Source: Calothrix sp. PCC 7507
GTDB taxonomy: Bacteria; Cyanobacteriota; Cyanobacteriia; Cyanobacteriales; Nostocaceae
Assembly (NCBI RefSeq): GCF_000316575.1
Contig: NC_019682.1
Coordinates: forward strand, 2,168,001-2,232,000
Direction: 5' to 3'
Length of the DNA: 64,000 nucleotides
The notes beneath the pieces are model-generated. The model was not told the DNA's origin. It saw only the letters and a program-made list of their open reading frames with translations, and made no database searches. Shown one piece after another: positions 55,567-63,023 of the stretch. The first letter of the stretch is position 1. Every line of letters begins with the position of its first letter. Position numbers and translations under genes: made by a program.

Positions 55567-56226
55567 CTATTGCCACAGTTTACTCATTGGAGATTGATTT
55601 AGCCAACTGATAAACAGCGATCGCTCTCCTTCTGGCATATCCTGTAACCGATCAACCACTGGATGAGCAAAGTTAGCATTCCCAAAATAGGTTTTCCCTA
55701 ATCTATGCAGCTCTTGCAAGCAGATAACTACATGATTTTCCTGCCAAGGTGGCAGTTTACCAGTATCTAGTGGATCTTGAATTAGCAAGCTTTTCACTGC
55801 TTCTGGTGAAGATGTTTTGGGGAATTGCTTCTGTCGCATAAACTCAGCCATATCTTTCTCAAATAAAGCCGCTTGCCTAGTCCCTAAAAAATCTTCGATG
55901 TCCATATAAACAGCTTGCAGTAAAAAAATACTGGCTTGGACAAAAATCCCCGTCTTGGCATGACCGCCTGTATCACTGTCTAGCTGCTCTAAGCGTACTT
56001 TACCCCAGACGCTATAGCGCTCAGGTTCCTCCAGTAAAACACAGGCTTTACCGCGATTATCGGTTAATTCTCTCCACAAGCCTCTAGCTTCTTCCTCTTG
56101 ACTAGCTTTAAAAACGCTAATCAAGCGAAAGGTTTGCCCCTGATAATGTAGGATCGGCACCTGCTGATCCCGCTTTGGGTGCTGAATGCTTGATATTTCA
56201 ACATCCTGCCGTTTGAGAATAAACAT
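55567..56226 (-). CDS. Conserved hypothetical cyanobacterial protein, 219 aa
   Basis: I do not recognise this family. It is soluble, with an N-terminal beta-rich part (ILHYQGQTFRLISVFKASQEEEARGLWRELTDNRGKACVLLEEPERYSVWGKVRLE) and a helical second half. Features such as FVQASIFLLQAVYMDIEDFLG and SLFISWLNQ suggest a compact alpha/beta protein that binds partners. No signal peptide. ATG at 56226 is used; a promoter must lie in the 361-bp gap up to tRNA-Arg. Confidence 0.55.
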   Translation of the reverse strand: MFILKRQDVEISSIQHPKRDQQVPILHYQGQTFRLISVFKASQEEEARGLWRELTDNRGKACVLLEEPERYSVWGKVRLEQLDSDTGGHAKTGIFVQASIFLLQAVYMDIEDFLGTRQAALFEKDMAEFMRQKQFPKTSSPEAVKSLLIQDPLDTGKLPPWQENHVVICLQELHRLGKTYFGNANFAHPVVDRLQDMPEGERSLFISWLNQSPMSKLWQ

Positions 56227-56587
56227 GGCACTAGCAAATAACTCCTCACAGGGGCTTTCTCGATATGCGATTTATAATGCCATTTGGCAGCATCGCCAAG
56301 AGTGCGATTACTTAGCGGGCCATCAGGGCGAACTTCGTCGCAATAGCGAAAAGCTACCCTATGGTTAGCTGCCGAGAGGGCTTCTACGCTAAGGGGTACA
56401 GTACCCATTGACAATACAATATATCTAAGCGATCGCCCATTTGCTGCGTTTTTAGTGTACATCGACTGTCTAGCGACTAGCATCTTAGCCTTGCTAGTAC
56501 CAAATCTGCAATTTTAGCTTGCTTGTTGTTAGAAAAAAGGGATATAATCTGGTAGTATGACTCTTCTAAGAGCCATGATATTAATTT
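56227..56587. other. 361-bp intergenic region before tRNA-Arg
   Basis: No gene is accepted. Reading frames here mostly reflect GC-rich, repeat-like spacer, with a HIP1 site at about 56433. The promoter of tRNA-Arg probably lies in 56520-56580 (ttgcttgttg...tataat at 56542-56547). Confidence 0.4.
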
Positions 56588-56661
56588 GGGCGCGTAACTC
56601 AGTTGGATAGAGTATCCGCCTTCTAAGCGGATTGCCGCAGGTTCGAGCCCTGCCGCGCCTG
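56588..56661 (+). tRNA. tRNA-Arg (anticodon UCU)
   Basis: The sequence folds into a full cloverleaf: acceptor GGGCGCG/CGCGCCU (one G-U pair), anticodon stem TCCGC/GCGGA with loop CTTCTAA (anticodon TCT) and T stem GCAGG/CCTGC around TTCGAGC. It is 74 nt, with discriminator G, no intron and no encoded CCA. Confidence 0.95.
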
Positions 56662-56733
56662 TTTTGACTAAATACGAACTTTCAAGCAGCCTTTTTATGA
56701 TAAATTCTCTTAAAGGCTTAAGTTATAGTCTAA

Positions 56734-57345
56734 ATGCACCACACTAAAGACAAGGGTGATCTTGCCGCTGCTAAAGTAATAGCAGATTTAGTTGAGAAGG
56801 AATACTCTATTTTTGTACCAGTAGTTACTGAACACGCCCCTTTTGACTTGATTGCCTATAAAGATGGAAAATGCTACAGAATTCAAGCTAAATATTCAGC
56901 TAATAACTGTGTCAGCAATAGAAGTACTTGGGCAGACAGAAACGGTAATCATCAGAAAAAGTATCAACTCAACGACTTTGACTTCTATGGTGTTTATTTA
57001 CCAGATTTAAACAAAGTAGTATATCCATCAATTAAGTTTGGTGGTTGTCGCATTAGGTCAACACCACCTAAATCGCCTAATCCTTTTTACTGGTGGGAAG
57101 ATTTTCGAGATTTTACGGAAGCAGCACCTAAGCGAACATACAAGGAATTTGGAGTCGATTTGACAACCAGAAAGATGAAGAGTGCTGAGTTCCGAGTGCT
57201 GAGTGCTGAGTTAAAAAGACCACCCACGTTCGCGCAGCGTCTCCGACAGGAGAGGGGTGGGGTATCAACCTTCTCCAGTATTAAAAGATTCCGCCCACAA
57301 GGGGCGGGGCATTTACCAAGTGCAAAAGTACTGAGTACCCGTTAA
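56734..57345 (+). CDS. I-Ssp6803I-like PD-(D/E)XK homing endonuclease
   Basis: Residues 1-150 resemble the PD-(D/E)XK homing endonuclease family (PDDEXK_5), known from the group I intron of Synechocystis tRNA-fMet. The pattern E (about 21), PFDL (Asp about 38), IQAKYS (Gln about 51, Lys about 53) matches the family's D...Q-x-K active site, and SIKFGGCRIRS follows at about 100. Free-standing here, 72 bp behind an intron-less tRNA-Arg. Residues about 155-203 are encoded by short repeats (SAEFRVLSAELKRPP, then a repeat-family hairpin) rather than conserved sequence, so the native protein probably ended near residue 150. Confidence 0.75.
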   Translation: MHHTKDKGDLAAAKVIADLVEKEYSIFVPVVTEHAPFDLIAYKDGKCYRIQAKYSANNCVSNRSTWADRNGNHQKKYQLNDFDFYGVYLPDLNKVVYPSIKFGGCRIRSTPPKSPNPFYWWEDFRDFTEAAPKRTYKEFGVDLTTRKMKSAEFRVLSAELKRPPTFAQRLRQERGGVSTFSSIKRFRPQGAGHLPSAKVLSTR

Positions 57346-57379
57346 TTTACTCAGCACTCAGGACTCAGCACTCAGTACT
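57183..57379. repeat. Inverted array of agtgctgag units around the endonuclease tail
   Basis: Copies of gagtgctgagt at 57180-57211 and inverted actcagcact at about 57350-57379 flank the terminal codons of the endonuclease gene. A second palindrome (ccaccc...gggtgg) at 57220-57260 contains the dispersed family cgttcgcgcagcgtctccg. Confidence 0.7.
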
Positions 57380-57383
57380 GAGT

Positions 57384-57599
57384 ATGGTGAATCCAGATTC
57401 TAGAATTCACACCAGAAAAGTAGAAAGACCATCAAAAGAAGAATTAGAGAAATGGGTGTGGGAAAAGCCGACAGCACAAATCGGTAGAGATTTTGGTGTA
57501 TCTGACAAGGCTGTAGAGAAATGGTGCAAGGCTTATGGGTTAGAGAAGCCACCGAGAGGATATTGGGTGAAGAAGTCCTATGGGAAAGTAGACAAATAG
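57384..57599 (+). CDS. Small HTH protein, endonuclease-associated type
   Basis: This 71-residue basic protein has a predicted helix-turn-helix (RPSKEELEKWVWEKPTAQIGRDFGVSDKAVEKWCKAYGLE, residues about 15-55) ending in PPRGYWVKK. Very similar short HTH modules occur next to, or fused to, HNH and intron endonucleases in phages and bacteria. It begins 38 bp after the nuclease gene; together they may form a nuclease/DNA-recognition pair. ATG at 57384 is plausible, though the preceding bases come from the inverted array. Confidence 0.65.
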   Translation: MVNPDSRIHTRKVERPSKEELEKWVWEKPTAQIGRDFGVSDKAVEKWCKAYGLEKPPRGYWVKKSYGKVDK

Positions 57600-59136
57600 T
57601 TAAAAGACTGTCGTTGAACTGGATTTATCTTTTTTCTCTACTGTTGCTATCTAAGTCATTTTACGTATATCTATAGTTATTCAAGATACTTGGTAATTAA
57701 AAAATAGTTAACTAACATACATTTCACTAAAAGCTTACCTATTCTTAACCTGCCGCAACTAGAGTAGCCAAAGACAATCTAAAAATTGTTTTCTATGTCA
57801 CTTATTGGTGGATATAATGTAATGTATTAAACCAATTAGCATACTTAATATTAGTATATCTTATACTAGCTCAAGGCAAATCAAGAGTATTAATACTGAG
57901 TTTTTTCGGCTTACACAATTAAGAATGCTACAATTCAAAAGTCTACCCTAGCATCTTGTGTTATGAAGCATTATTCCCGTTTTCAGTAATACGGCATGGT
58001 TTAAACAAGAACAACAAAGACAGCTACATAGCACCGTCTTAAGTTTAGGCTGACTATGATACTAAACACAGTTAGTGGATGTGCGATCGCCATCAAGCAG
58101 CAAAAAGCAATGGTATTTTAGGGAATAGCCCTCAGTATTCAAGTGCCAAAAAATACCTTATCTCTATCTATTCCGTAAGGGTTCATCGTCATAGATTTAA
58201 CAGAGGATGCTGGTGTGAGCAATTATGAACAAAAGAATAAATAACAAGAGGTAGTTTCGGTGATGTCTAATTATATAAATCATTATCACATGATCTCCCA
58301 TTAGACTTAGGTAAGAAAATGTATGGATGATGACAGACTTTTCTGATATAAAGTTCAACAATGCAGTAAAAAGTAACACTGATAACAAAAGTGAACTAGT
58401 CATCTGCTCGATTTTATCTAGCCACAACGCCGCATGGTTGATTTCTCAATCTTGGTAAAAATACAGGTAAAACTTTTGAACCTACCTTACTGCTGACTAG
58501 TAAATAATGTGCTGAATCAACACAGTAGGAGAATTAAATAGTATTTGTCAAAACCAAGTACAACAAGCAGCTAGAAAATTTTATTTACCAAAGCTTCATG
58601 CTAACAACCTTCGGTAAGGCTTAGTTTTAAGAGTCACAGTAAAACTCCTGCTTATGCCAGCAAACTAAAAGTTCCCCGTACTTAGCTAACATCGACCCTA
58701 TTGAAAATAATTCGCAATTAGGATAATATACCATCCAGTAAGGAAAAAAACACTTGGTACACCTTATGGTGAGTCCTTGAAGAGACCGAAGCTCAACCGG
58801 TACTAGTAACGCACGTTATTTTTATGTGCATACCTATAACCCTGCTAATTAGCTAGATCATGGGATTACTGACGAAGGTATTATCAAAAGACATTCAAAC
58901 TATTCTTGCTTATAAGTAGCAAAGGCCAAACCATCTAGATAAATTCCCAGGTTCAAGACTTATATATGTTCTCACATCTAATCTTTGGGTTAATTGTGAA
59001 AGTTACAGTCACCAATACTACATTATCTTGAATTCAATTCTACTGAAAGATGCTTATACTCCTTGGCAAATCGCCCTAATAACTGTAGCAATCTTTACAT
59101 ACAAAAAACATTTCTACCCTATTAAACCCACACATT
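57600..59136. other. 1.54-kb region without recognisable genes
   Basis: Both strands are broken by frequent stops. No conserved protein, tRNA or known RNA was recognised, and no large repeat array is present. Only a 76-residue hydrophobic frame on the minus strand (58197-58427) stands out and is likely chance. The region precedes a Crp-family regulator gene, so a very long 5' leader, an unannotated ncRNA, or a decayed gene could be present. Confidence 0.5.
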
Positions 59137-59745
59137 ATGTATTCTACAAGTCGTCCCCCAAATTCTTCTACTGCATCAATTAACTCTACTCTAAGCGGAC
59201 AATTACCTCAAAAGTTATTTACTCGTAAGGAAGTAATTTCTCCACGGAATGATGTGCTGTGGCGCATAGATCGCGGAGCAGTTCGTACCTTAACATGGAG
59301 TGAAGACGGGACATTTATCACTCTCGGTTATTGGGGTTCAGGCGATATAATCGGATACCCACTGTCAAAAGTCAAACCCTACCAAATTGAATGTTTGACG
59401 AGCGTAGAGGTGAGCATTGTACCCCCTCATCTTTGGCATCAGGATATCAATGCTTTATTGTCTCACATTCAACAAGCTGAAGAGCTTTTAAGCATAGTAC
59501 ATCGCAAACCAATTTCGCTCAGATTGTGGCAATTTCTGGTATGGTTAAGTGAAAAGTTCGGTCGGGAAGTGGAACAGGGTCAGCTAATTGACCTCAATGT
59601 CACTCATCAGGAAATGGCAGAGGTGTTAAATACAACAAGAGTGACTGTAACAAGACTGTTACAGCAATTTGAGGAAGATGGAACACTTGTGCGCCACAAA
59701 CGCCGTATTATTCTGATCTCATCAAACAATATAGCCAGAAAATAA
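59137..59745 (+). CDS. Crp/Fnr-family transcription regulator
   Basis: This 202-residue regulator has a cNMP-binding-like N-terminal barrel (about residues 20-115; GAVRTLTWSEDGTFITLGYWGSGDIIGYPL) and a C-terminal winged helix (about 140-195; HQEMAEVLNTTRVTVTRLLQQFEEDGTL). The strong cAMP-binding signature of CRP (GExR..) is absent in the effector pocket, so it may not bind cAMP. It lies upstream of an SLH porin and follows a long non-coding stretch. No operator half-site was identified. Confidence 0.8.
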   Translation: MYSTSRPPNSSTASINSTLSGQLPQKLFTRKEVISPRNDVLWRIDRGAVRTLTWSEDGTFITLGYWGSGDIIGYPLSKVKPYQIECLTSVEVSIVPPHLWHQDINALLSHIQQAEELLSIVHRKPISLRLWQFLVWLSEKFGREVEQGQLIDLNVTHQEMAEVLNTTRVTVTRLLQQFEEDGTLVRHKRRIILISSNNIARK

Positions 59746-59794
59746 TTAAAAATTGTAGTGGTTGACTGGTAAGTACTTGGACAGAAATATTTAC

Positions 59795-59958
59795 AGTCAT
59801 TGCGTAGCCTTCGCCTGCATTCCGCTCCCCTTTTCTAGGAGAGGCTGCGCCAACGGGACGCGGCGTGCTAAGCGAAGCTATGCCGAAGGCTTTACGCTCC
59901 ATACCCTTCTCCTGCGGAGACGCTGCGCGAACGGGAAGGCTTCGCCTACGCAATGACT
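59795..59958. mobile_element. MITE-like palindromic element downstream of the crp-like gene
   Basis: Perfect 13-bp arms agtcattgcgtag (59795-59807) and ctacgcaatgact (59946-59958) bound 164 bp rich in ggagacgctgcgcgaacg-type repeats (59908-59935). Internal hairpins are extensive. No transposase is encoded. Confidence 0.7.
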
Positions 59959-60113
59959 TTGTGTAATTAATTCTGTCTGACTACTTATCAATTACTGTAG
60001 ATTGTAGTATGTTGAATAAGGCGTTTTTTGAGTAAATTTCCTGAGAATGAAAACTTCATTCTGAGGAATTTATTTTATGATTGGATGTAATAGGTGTGAG
60101 TGAAATTACGAAC

Positions 60114-61706
60114 ATGACAAAAACATTTTGGGGACTTGTAAAAATTAGTCCAGTTGCTGTTGTGGCCACATTTTTTGCTGCTAACAGCGCTTTAGCTGCT
60201 GAAGTCAACGAGCAGGTAACAACTGTTGGTCAGTTGTCCCAAGAGTCTAACAACATGAGTCAGGTGACTTCTGTTTCGCAGTTTTCTGATGTGCAGCCTA
60301 CAGATTGGGCGTTCCAAGCTTTGCAATCTTTGGTTGAGCGTTATGGCTGTATTGCAGGTTATCCCAATGGCACTTACCGTGGTAATCGTGCTTTAACCCG
60401 TTATGAATTTGCTGCAGGTTTGAACGCCTGTTTAGACAGGGTTAACGAATTAATTGCTACAGCCACGGCTGATTTAGTAACTAAGCAAGATTTAGCTACC
60501 TTACAGCGGTTACAAGAAGAATTTTCTGCTGAATTAGCCACCCTGCGCGGTCGTGTAGATAGTCTAGAAGCCCGCACTGCGACTCTAGAGGCGCAACAGT
60601 TCTCCACCACCACTAAGCTAGTTGGAGAAGCGATTTTTAATGTGTCTCAGGCTTTTGGTGACAGAGTAGCGGTTCGTGATGGTCTGACTCCAAGTGCAAA
60701 ACTAGAAAGCAACACCACTTTCTCTGATCGGGTGCGCTTGAACTTATATAGCAGTTTCACTGGTAAAGACCAGTTGCAAATTCGTTTAAATGCTGGAAAC
60801 ATCGTTTCTAACAGCACTGTAACTGGTACTAACCAAAGCCGCTTGGGCTATGATGGCGGCAGTACTAACGCTGTTGAAATTGATAAAATCAACTACGCTT
60901 TCAACTTTAGTGACGCTATACGTATCAAAGTTGATGCTTCTGGGGCTGAGTTGTATGAAAACGTCAACACCTTCAACCCAGACTTTTCTAGTTCTGGGAG
61001 AGGTGCGCTCTCTCGCTACGGACGTTTTAGCCCTATTTATCGTCAAGGTGCTAAAGGTGCTGGTTTAACTTTCACTTACAGTCCTCAGAAAAGTCCAATC
61101 AGCTTTAGTGCGGCTTATTTAGCTAGCAATGCTAATAATCCTACTCCTAGTAACGGGGTTTTTGATGGTAGTAACACCATCTTTGGTCAGTTAAGTTTTA
61201 AACCGAGCCAAGCTTTCAACATCGGTTTCACATACGCCCGCAGTTATCAAACTACTCCTAACCTGTTTGATTCTACAGGTAGTGCTTTTGCAAATAATCC
61301 TTTTGGTGGCTCTCGTACTGAGTCCAATAACTATGGTGTAGAAGCTACTTTCCAACCTAGCTCTAAGTTGACTGTTGGTGGTTGGGCTGGTTACACCACA
61401 GCAGACTCTCTTACTGGTGCTAGAAGAGATGCAGATTTCTTCTACTGGGGTGCAACTCTGGGTGTGAAGGATTTTGGCAGACAAGGTAACGTTTTAGGTG
61501 TGATATTTGGTCAACCACCTAAAGTTACTGGTGGTAGCGTTGGTAAAGAAGGCGGTACTACCTATCATCTAGAAGGTCTCTACAAGGTGAAGGTTAGCGA
61601 TAATATTGCTGTTACTCCTGGGTTGTTGGTAATCTTCAATCCTGAAAATAATGACAGCAACGATAATGTGTACGTTGGTACTCTCCGTACAACCTTCACT
61701 TTCTAG
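60114..61706 (+). CDS. SLH-domain OprB-type porin (iron-uptake porin family)
   Basis: This 530-residue outer membrane porin starts at ATG 60114 (MTKTFWGLVKISPVAVV); an upstream in-frame TTG at 60081 is less likely. The signal peptide ends near SALAAE (about residue 28). An SLH domain lies at about 60-120 (FSDVQPTDWAFQALQSLVERYGCIAGYPNGTYRGNRALTRYE). A coiled coil (LQEEFSAELATLRGRVDSLEARTATLEAQ) precedes the OprB-like barrel (residues about 190-530). The strands end in YVGTLRTTFTF. Cyanobacterial porins of this type take up inorganic ions and iron. It follows the Crp-type regulator and MITE in the same direction. Confidence 0.93.
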   Translation: MTKTFWGLVKISPVAVVATFFAANSALAAEVNEQVTTVGQLSQESNNMSQVTSVSQFSDVQPTDWAFQALQSLVERYGCIAGYPNGTYRGNRALTRYEFAAGLNACLDRVNELIATATADLVTKQDLATLQRLQEEFSAELATLRGRVDSLEARTATLEAQQFSTTTKLVGEAIFNVSQAFGDRVAVRDGLTPSAKLESNTTFSDRVRLNLYSSFTGKDQLQIRLNAGNIVSNSTVTGTNQSRLGYDGGSTNAVEIDKINYAFNFSDAIRIKVDASGAELYENVNTFNPDFSSSGRGALSRYGRFSPIYRQGAKGAGLTFTYSPQKSPISFSAAYLASNANNPTPSNGVFDGSNTIFGQLSFKPSQAFNIGFTYARSYQTTPNLFDSTGSAFANNPFGGSRTESNNYGVEATFQPSSKLTVGGWAGYTTADSLTGARRDADFFYWGATLGVKDFGRQGNVLGVIFGQPPKVTGGSVGKEGGTTYHLEGLYKVKVSDNIAVTPGLLVIFNPENNDSNDNVYVGTLRTTFTF

Positions 61707-61713
61707 TTGCGAT

Positions 61714-61742
61714 ATCCCTGACTTCTTGAAGAAGTCGGGGAT
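61714..61742 (+). terminator. Strong hairpin after the porin gene
   Basis: The stem atccctgacttctt pairs with aagaagtcggggat, with nearly no loop. It lies 8 bp after the porin stop codon. No downstream T-run, so it may stabilise mRNA 3' ends or belong to the 23341 repeat family. Confidence 0.5.
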
Positions 61743-61815
61743 CTAAACGCCACGAATGAGGAGTCTTATCAGCTATTCGCCAGCAGTATCCGCATAAGAG
61801 TGAGCTTTTGTGTGG

Positions 61816-62076
61816 CTAAAAAGGATTAAAGTCTGGCTGGTTTGATAAATCAGTTGGGGGACGATCGCTACTCCATGCCCACCATACACAGCCACAGTGA
61901 CAGTTGTAAAACTCTTGCCATTTGCGACGATGGTCTTCTGTCATCACAGGCGATCGCCGATTTAGCCAAACTTTTTCAGCTTCTAGGCTGCTTGATTTGC
62001 AATTAGGACAACAAAACTCATAAGCATGAATTGCCTGATTTGTCCATTCGGGCGGGATGGGAGCGAAAGCGTCCAT
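61816..62076 (-). CDS. Small zinc-ribbon-like hypothetical protein
   Basis: This 86-residue soluble protein has two Cys pairs: CCPNC near residue 20 and HCGC near residue 60, which fit a zinc-ribbon or rubredoxin-like knuckle. A Trp-rich C-terminus (VWWAWSSDRPPTD) follows. I know no named family. The single Met start at 62076 is used; the DUF3318 gene is transcribed divergently. Confidence 0.55.
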   Translation of the reverse strand: MDAFAPIPPEWTNQAIHAYEFCCPNCKSSSLEAEKVWLNRRSPVMTEDHRRKWQEFYNCHCGCVWWAWSSDRPPTDLSNQPDFNPF

Positions 62077-62335
62077 GTAGTTAAAAATTTAATCTTGATG
62101 GTTATCCAAAACTCTGACGTTTTGAACTTGTAAGCAAGCGGGTACCATAGAATCCCGCCACATTATACAATGATTTAATCAGTATTTTTATGGTTTTGTG
62201 TGTCTCTTTGACAAACTGCAATTTAAGGCAGTTTTTAGCATCCTGTGTGAGATTCTCACAAATCGAAGACTAGCACGAAAAGTTTATCTTTTACGGAATT
62301 ATTTACTATGCATAATCCGGCCAATAATTAAAATT

Positions 62336-62944
62336 ATGGAGCCAAAGGTCGAAATTCGCCGTTTATTAGATGTCATGCCCGCTTCTGGTCGCATGACAGT
62401 CAAAATCACCAGTAAGCCGGAGCAGACTCAAGTAATTGATGCTTCCTTTCCATTACCTTGGAATCGGGAGCGCCCATTACATATTAATTTTGATTTGTGG
62501 CAACGTCTGACAAAACCACAACGAGATTTGTTGATGTTGCAAATGGTGAGCTGGTTAACAGGGGTAAGGTGGTTTAAGCCCGATATTTATCAAGGTGTAG
62601 TATTAGTAGGGCTGTTAGGTGGATTAGTAGAATCGGCACAGTCAGATGTGGTGGGTGTGGCGATCGCACTGGGATTAAGTGCGATCGCTGGGTTTCGCAT
62701 CTGGCGCACTAACAAATCTCAAGAGTCAGATTTAAATGCGGATGCTGCTGCTATTCGGGTAGCACAACGCCGGGGATATTCAGAAGCGGAAGCCGCTGAA
62801 CATTTATTATCTGCAATTGAGACTGTAGCTAAGATTGAAGGACGTTCTGGGTTAAATTTTAACGAGTTGATTCGTTCTCAAAACTTGCGGGCGATCGCTG
62901 GTTTATCATCAGTGGGTGTACCAGAAAGTCATAAAAGGCAATAG
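62336..62944 (+). CDS. DUF3318 family protein
   Basis: The frame is open from 62198, but the family-like start MEPKVEIRRLLDVMPASGRM fits ATG 62336 (202 residues). Then SFPLPWNRERPLHINFDLWQRLTKPQRDLLMLQMVSWLTGVRWFKPD, two membrane helices (about residues 85-125), a short acidic segment (ESDLNADAAAIRVAQRRGYSEAEAAEHLL) and a helical end. DUF3318 proteins occur in cyanobacteria and their role is unknown. It is 80 bp from a convergent glycosyltransferase gene. Confidence 0.8.
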   Translation: MEPKVEIRRLLDVMPASGRMTVKITSKPEQTQVIDASFPLPWNRERPLHINFDLWQRLTKPQRDLLMLQMVSWLTGVRWFKPDIYQGVVLVGLLGGLVESAQSDVVGVAIALGLSAIAGFRIWRTNKSQESDLNADAAAIRVAQRRGYSEAEAAEHLLSAIETVAKIEGRSGLNFNELIRSQNLRAIAGLSSVGVPESHKRQ

Positions 62945-62987
62945 GCAAGAGTCAAGAGTCAAGAGTCAATAGGCAAGAGTCAAGAGG
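62945..62987. repeat. gagtcaa/gcaagagt short tandem array
   Basis: Five to six heptamer-like units caagagt, with one ataggcaagagt variant, lie directly after the DUF3318 stop. Similar arrays occur at 44263-44290 and 53418-53445. Confidence 0.8.
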
Positions 62988-63023
62988 TTCTTCTCCCAGT
63001 ACCCAATCCCCAGTCCCCAGTCC

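Noticed and set aside
56227-56483. Minus-strand frame extending past 56226
   Set aside because: It overlaps the start of the 219-aa gene in another frame and its residues look random.
58197-58427. 76-residue hydrophobic minus-strand frame
   Set aside because: AT-rich chance frame, no good start context or conserved motif.
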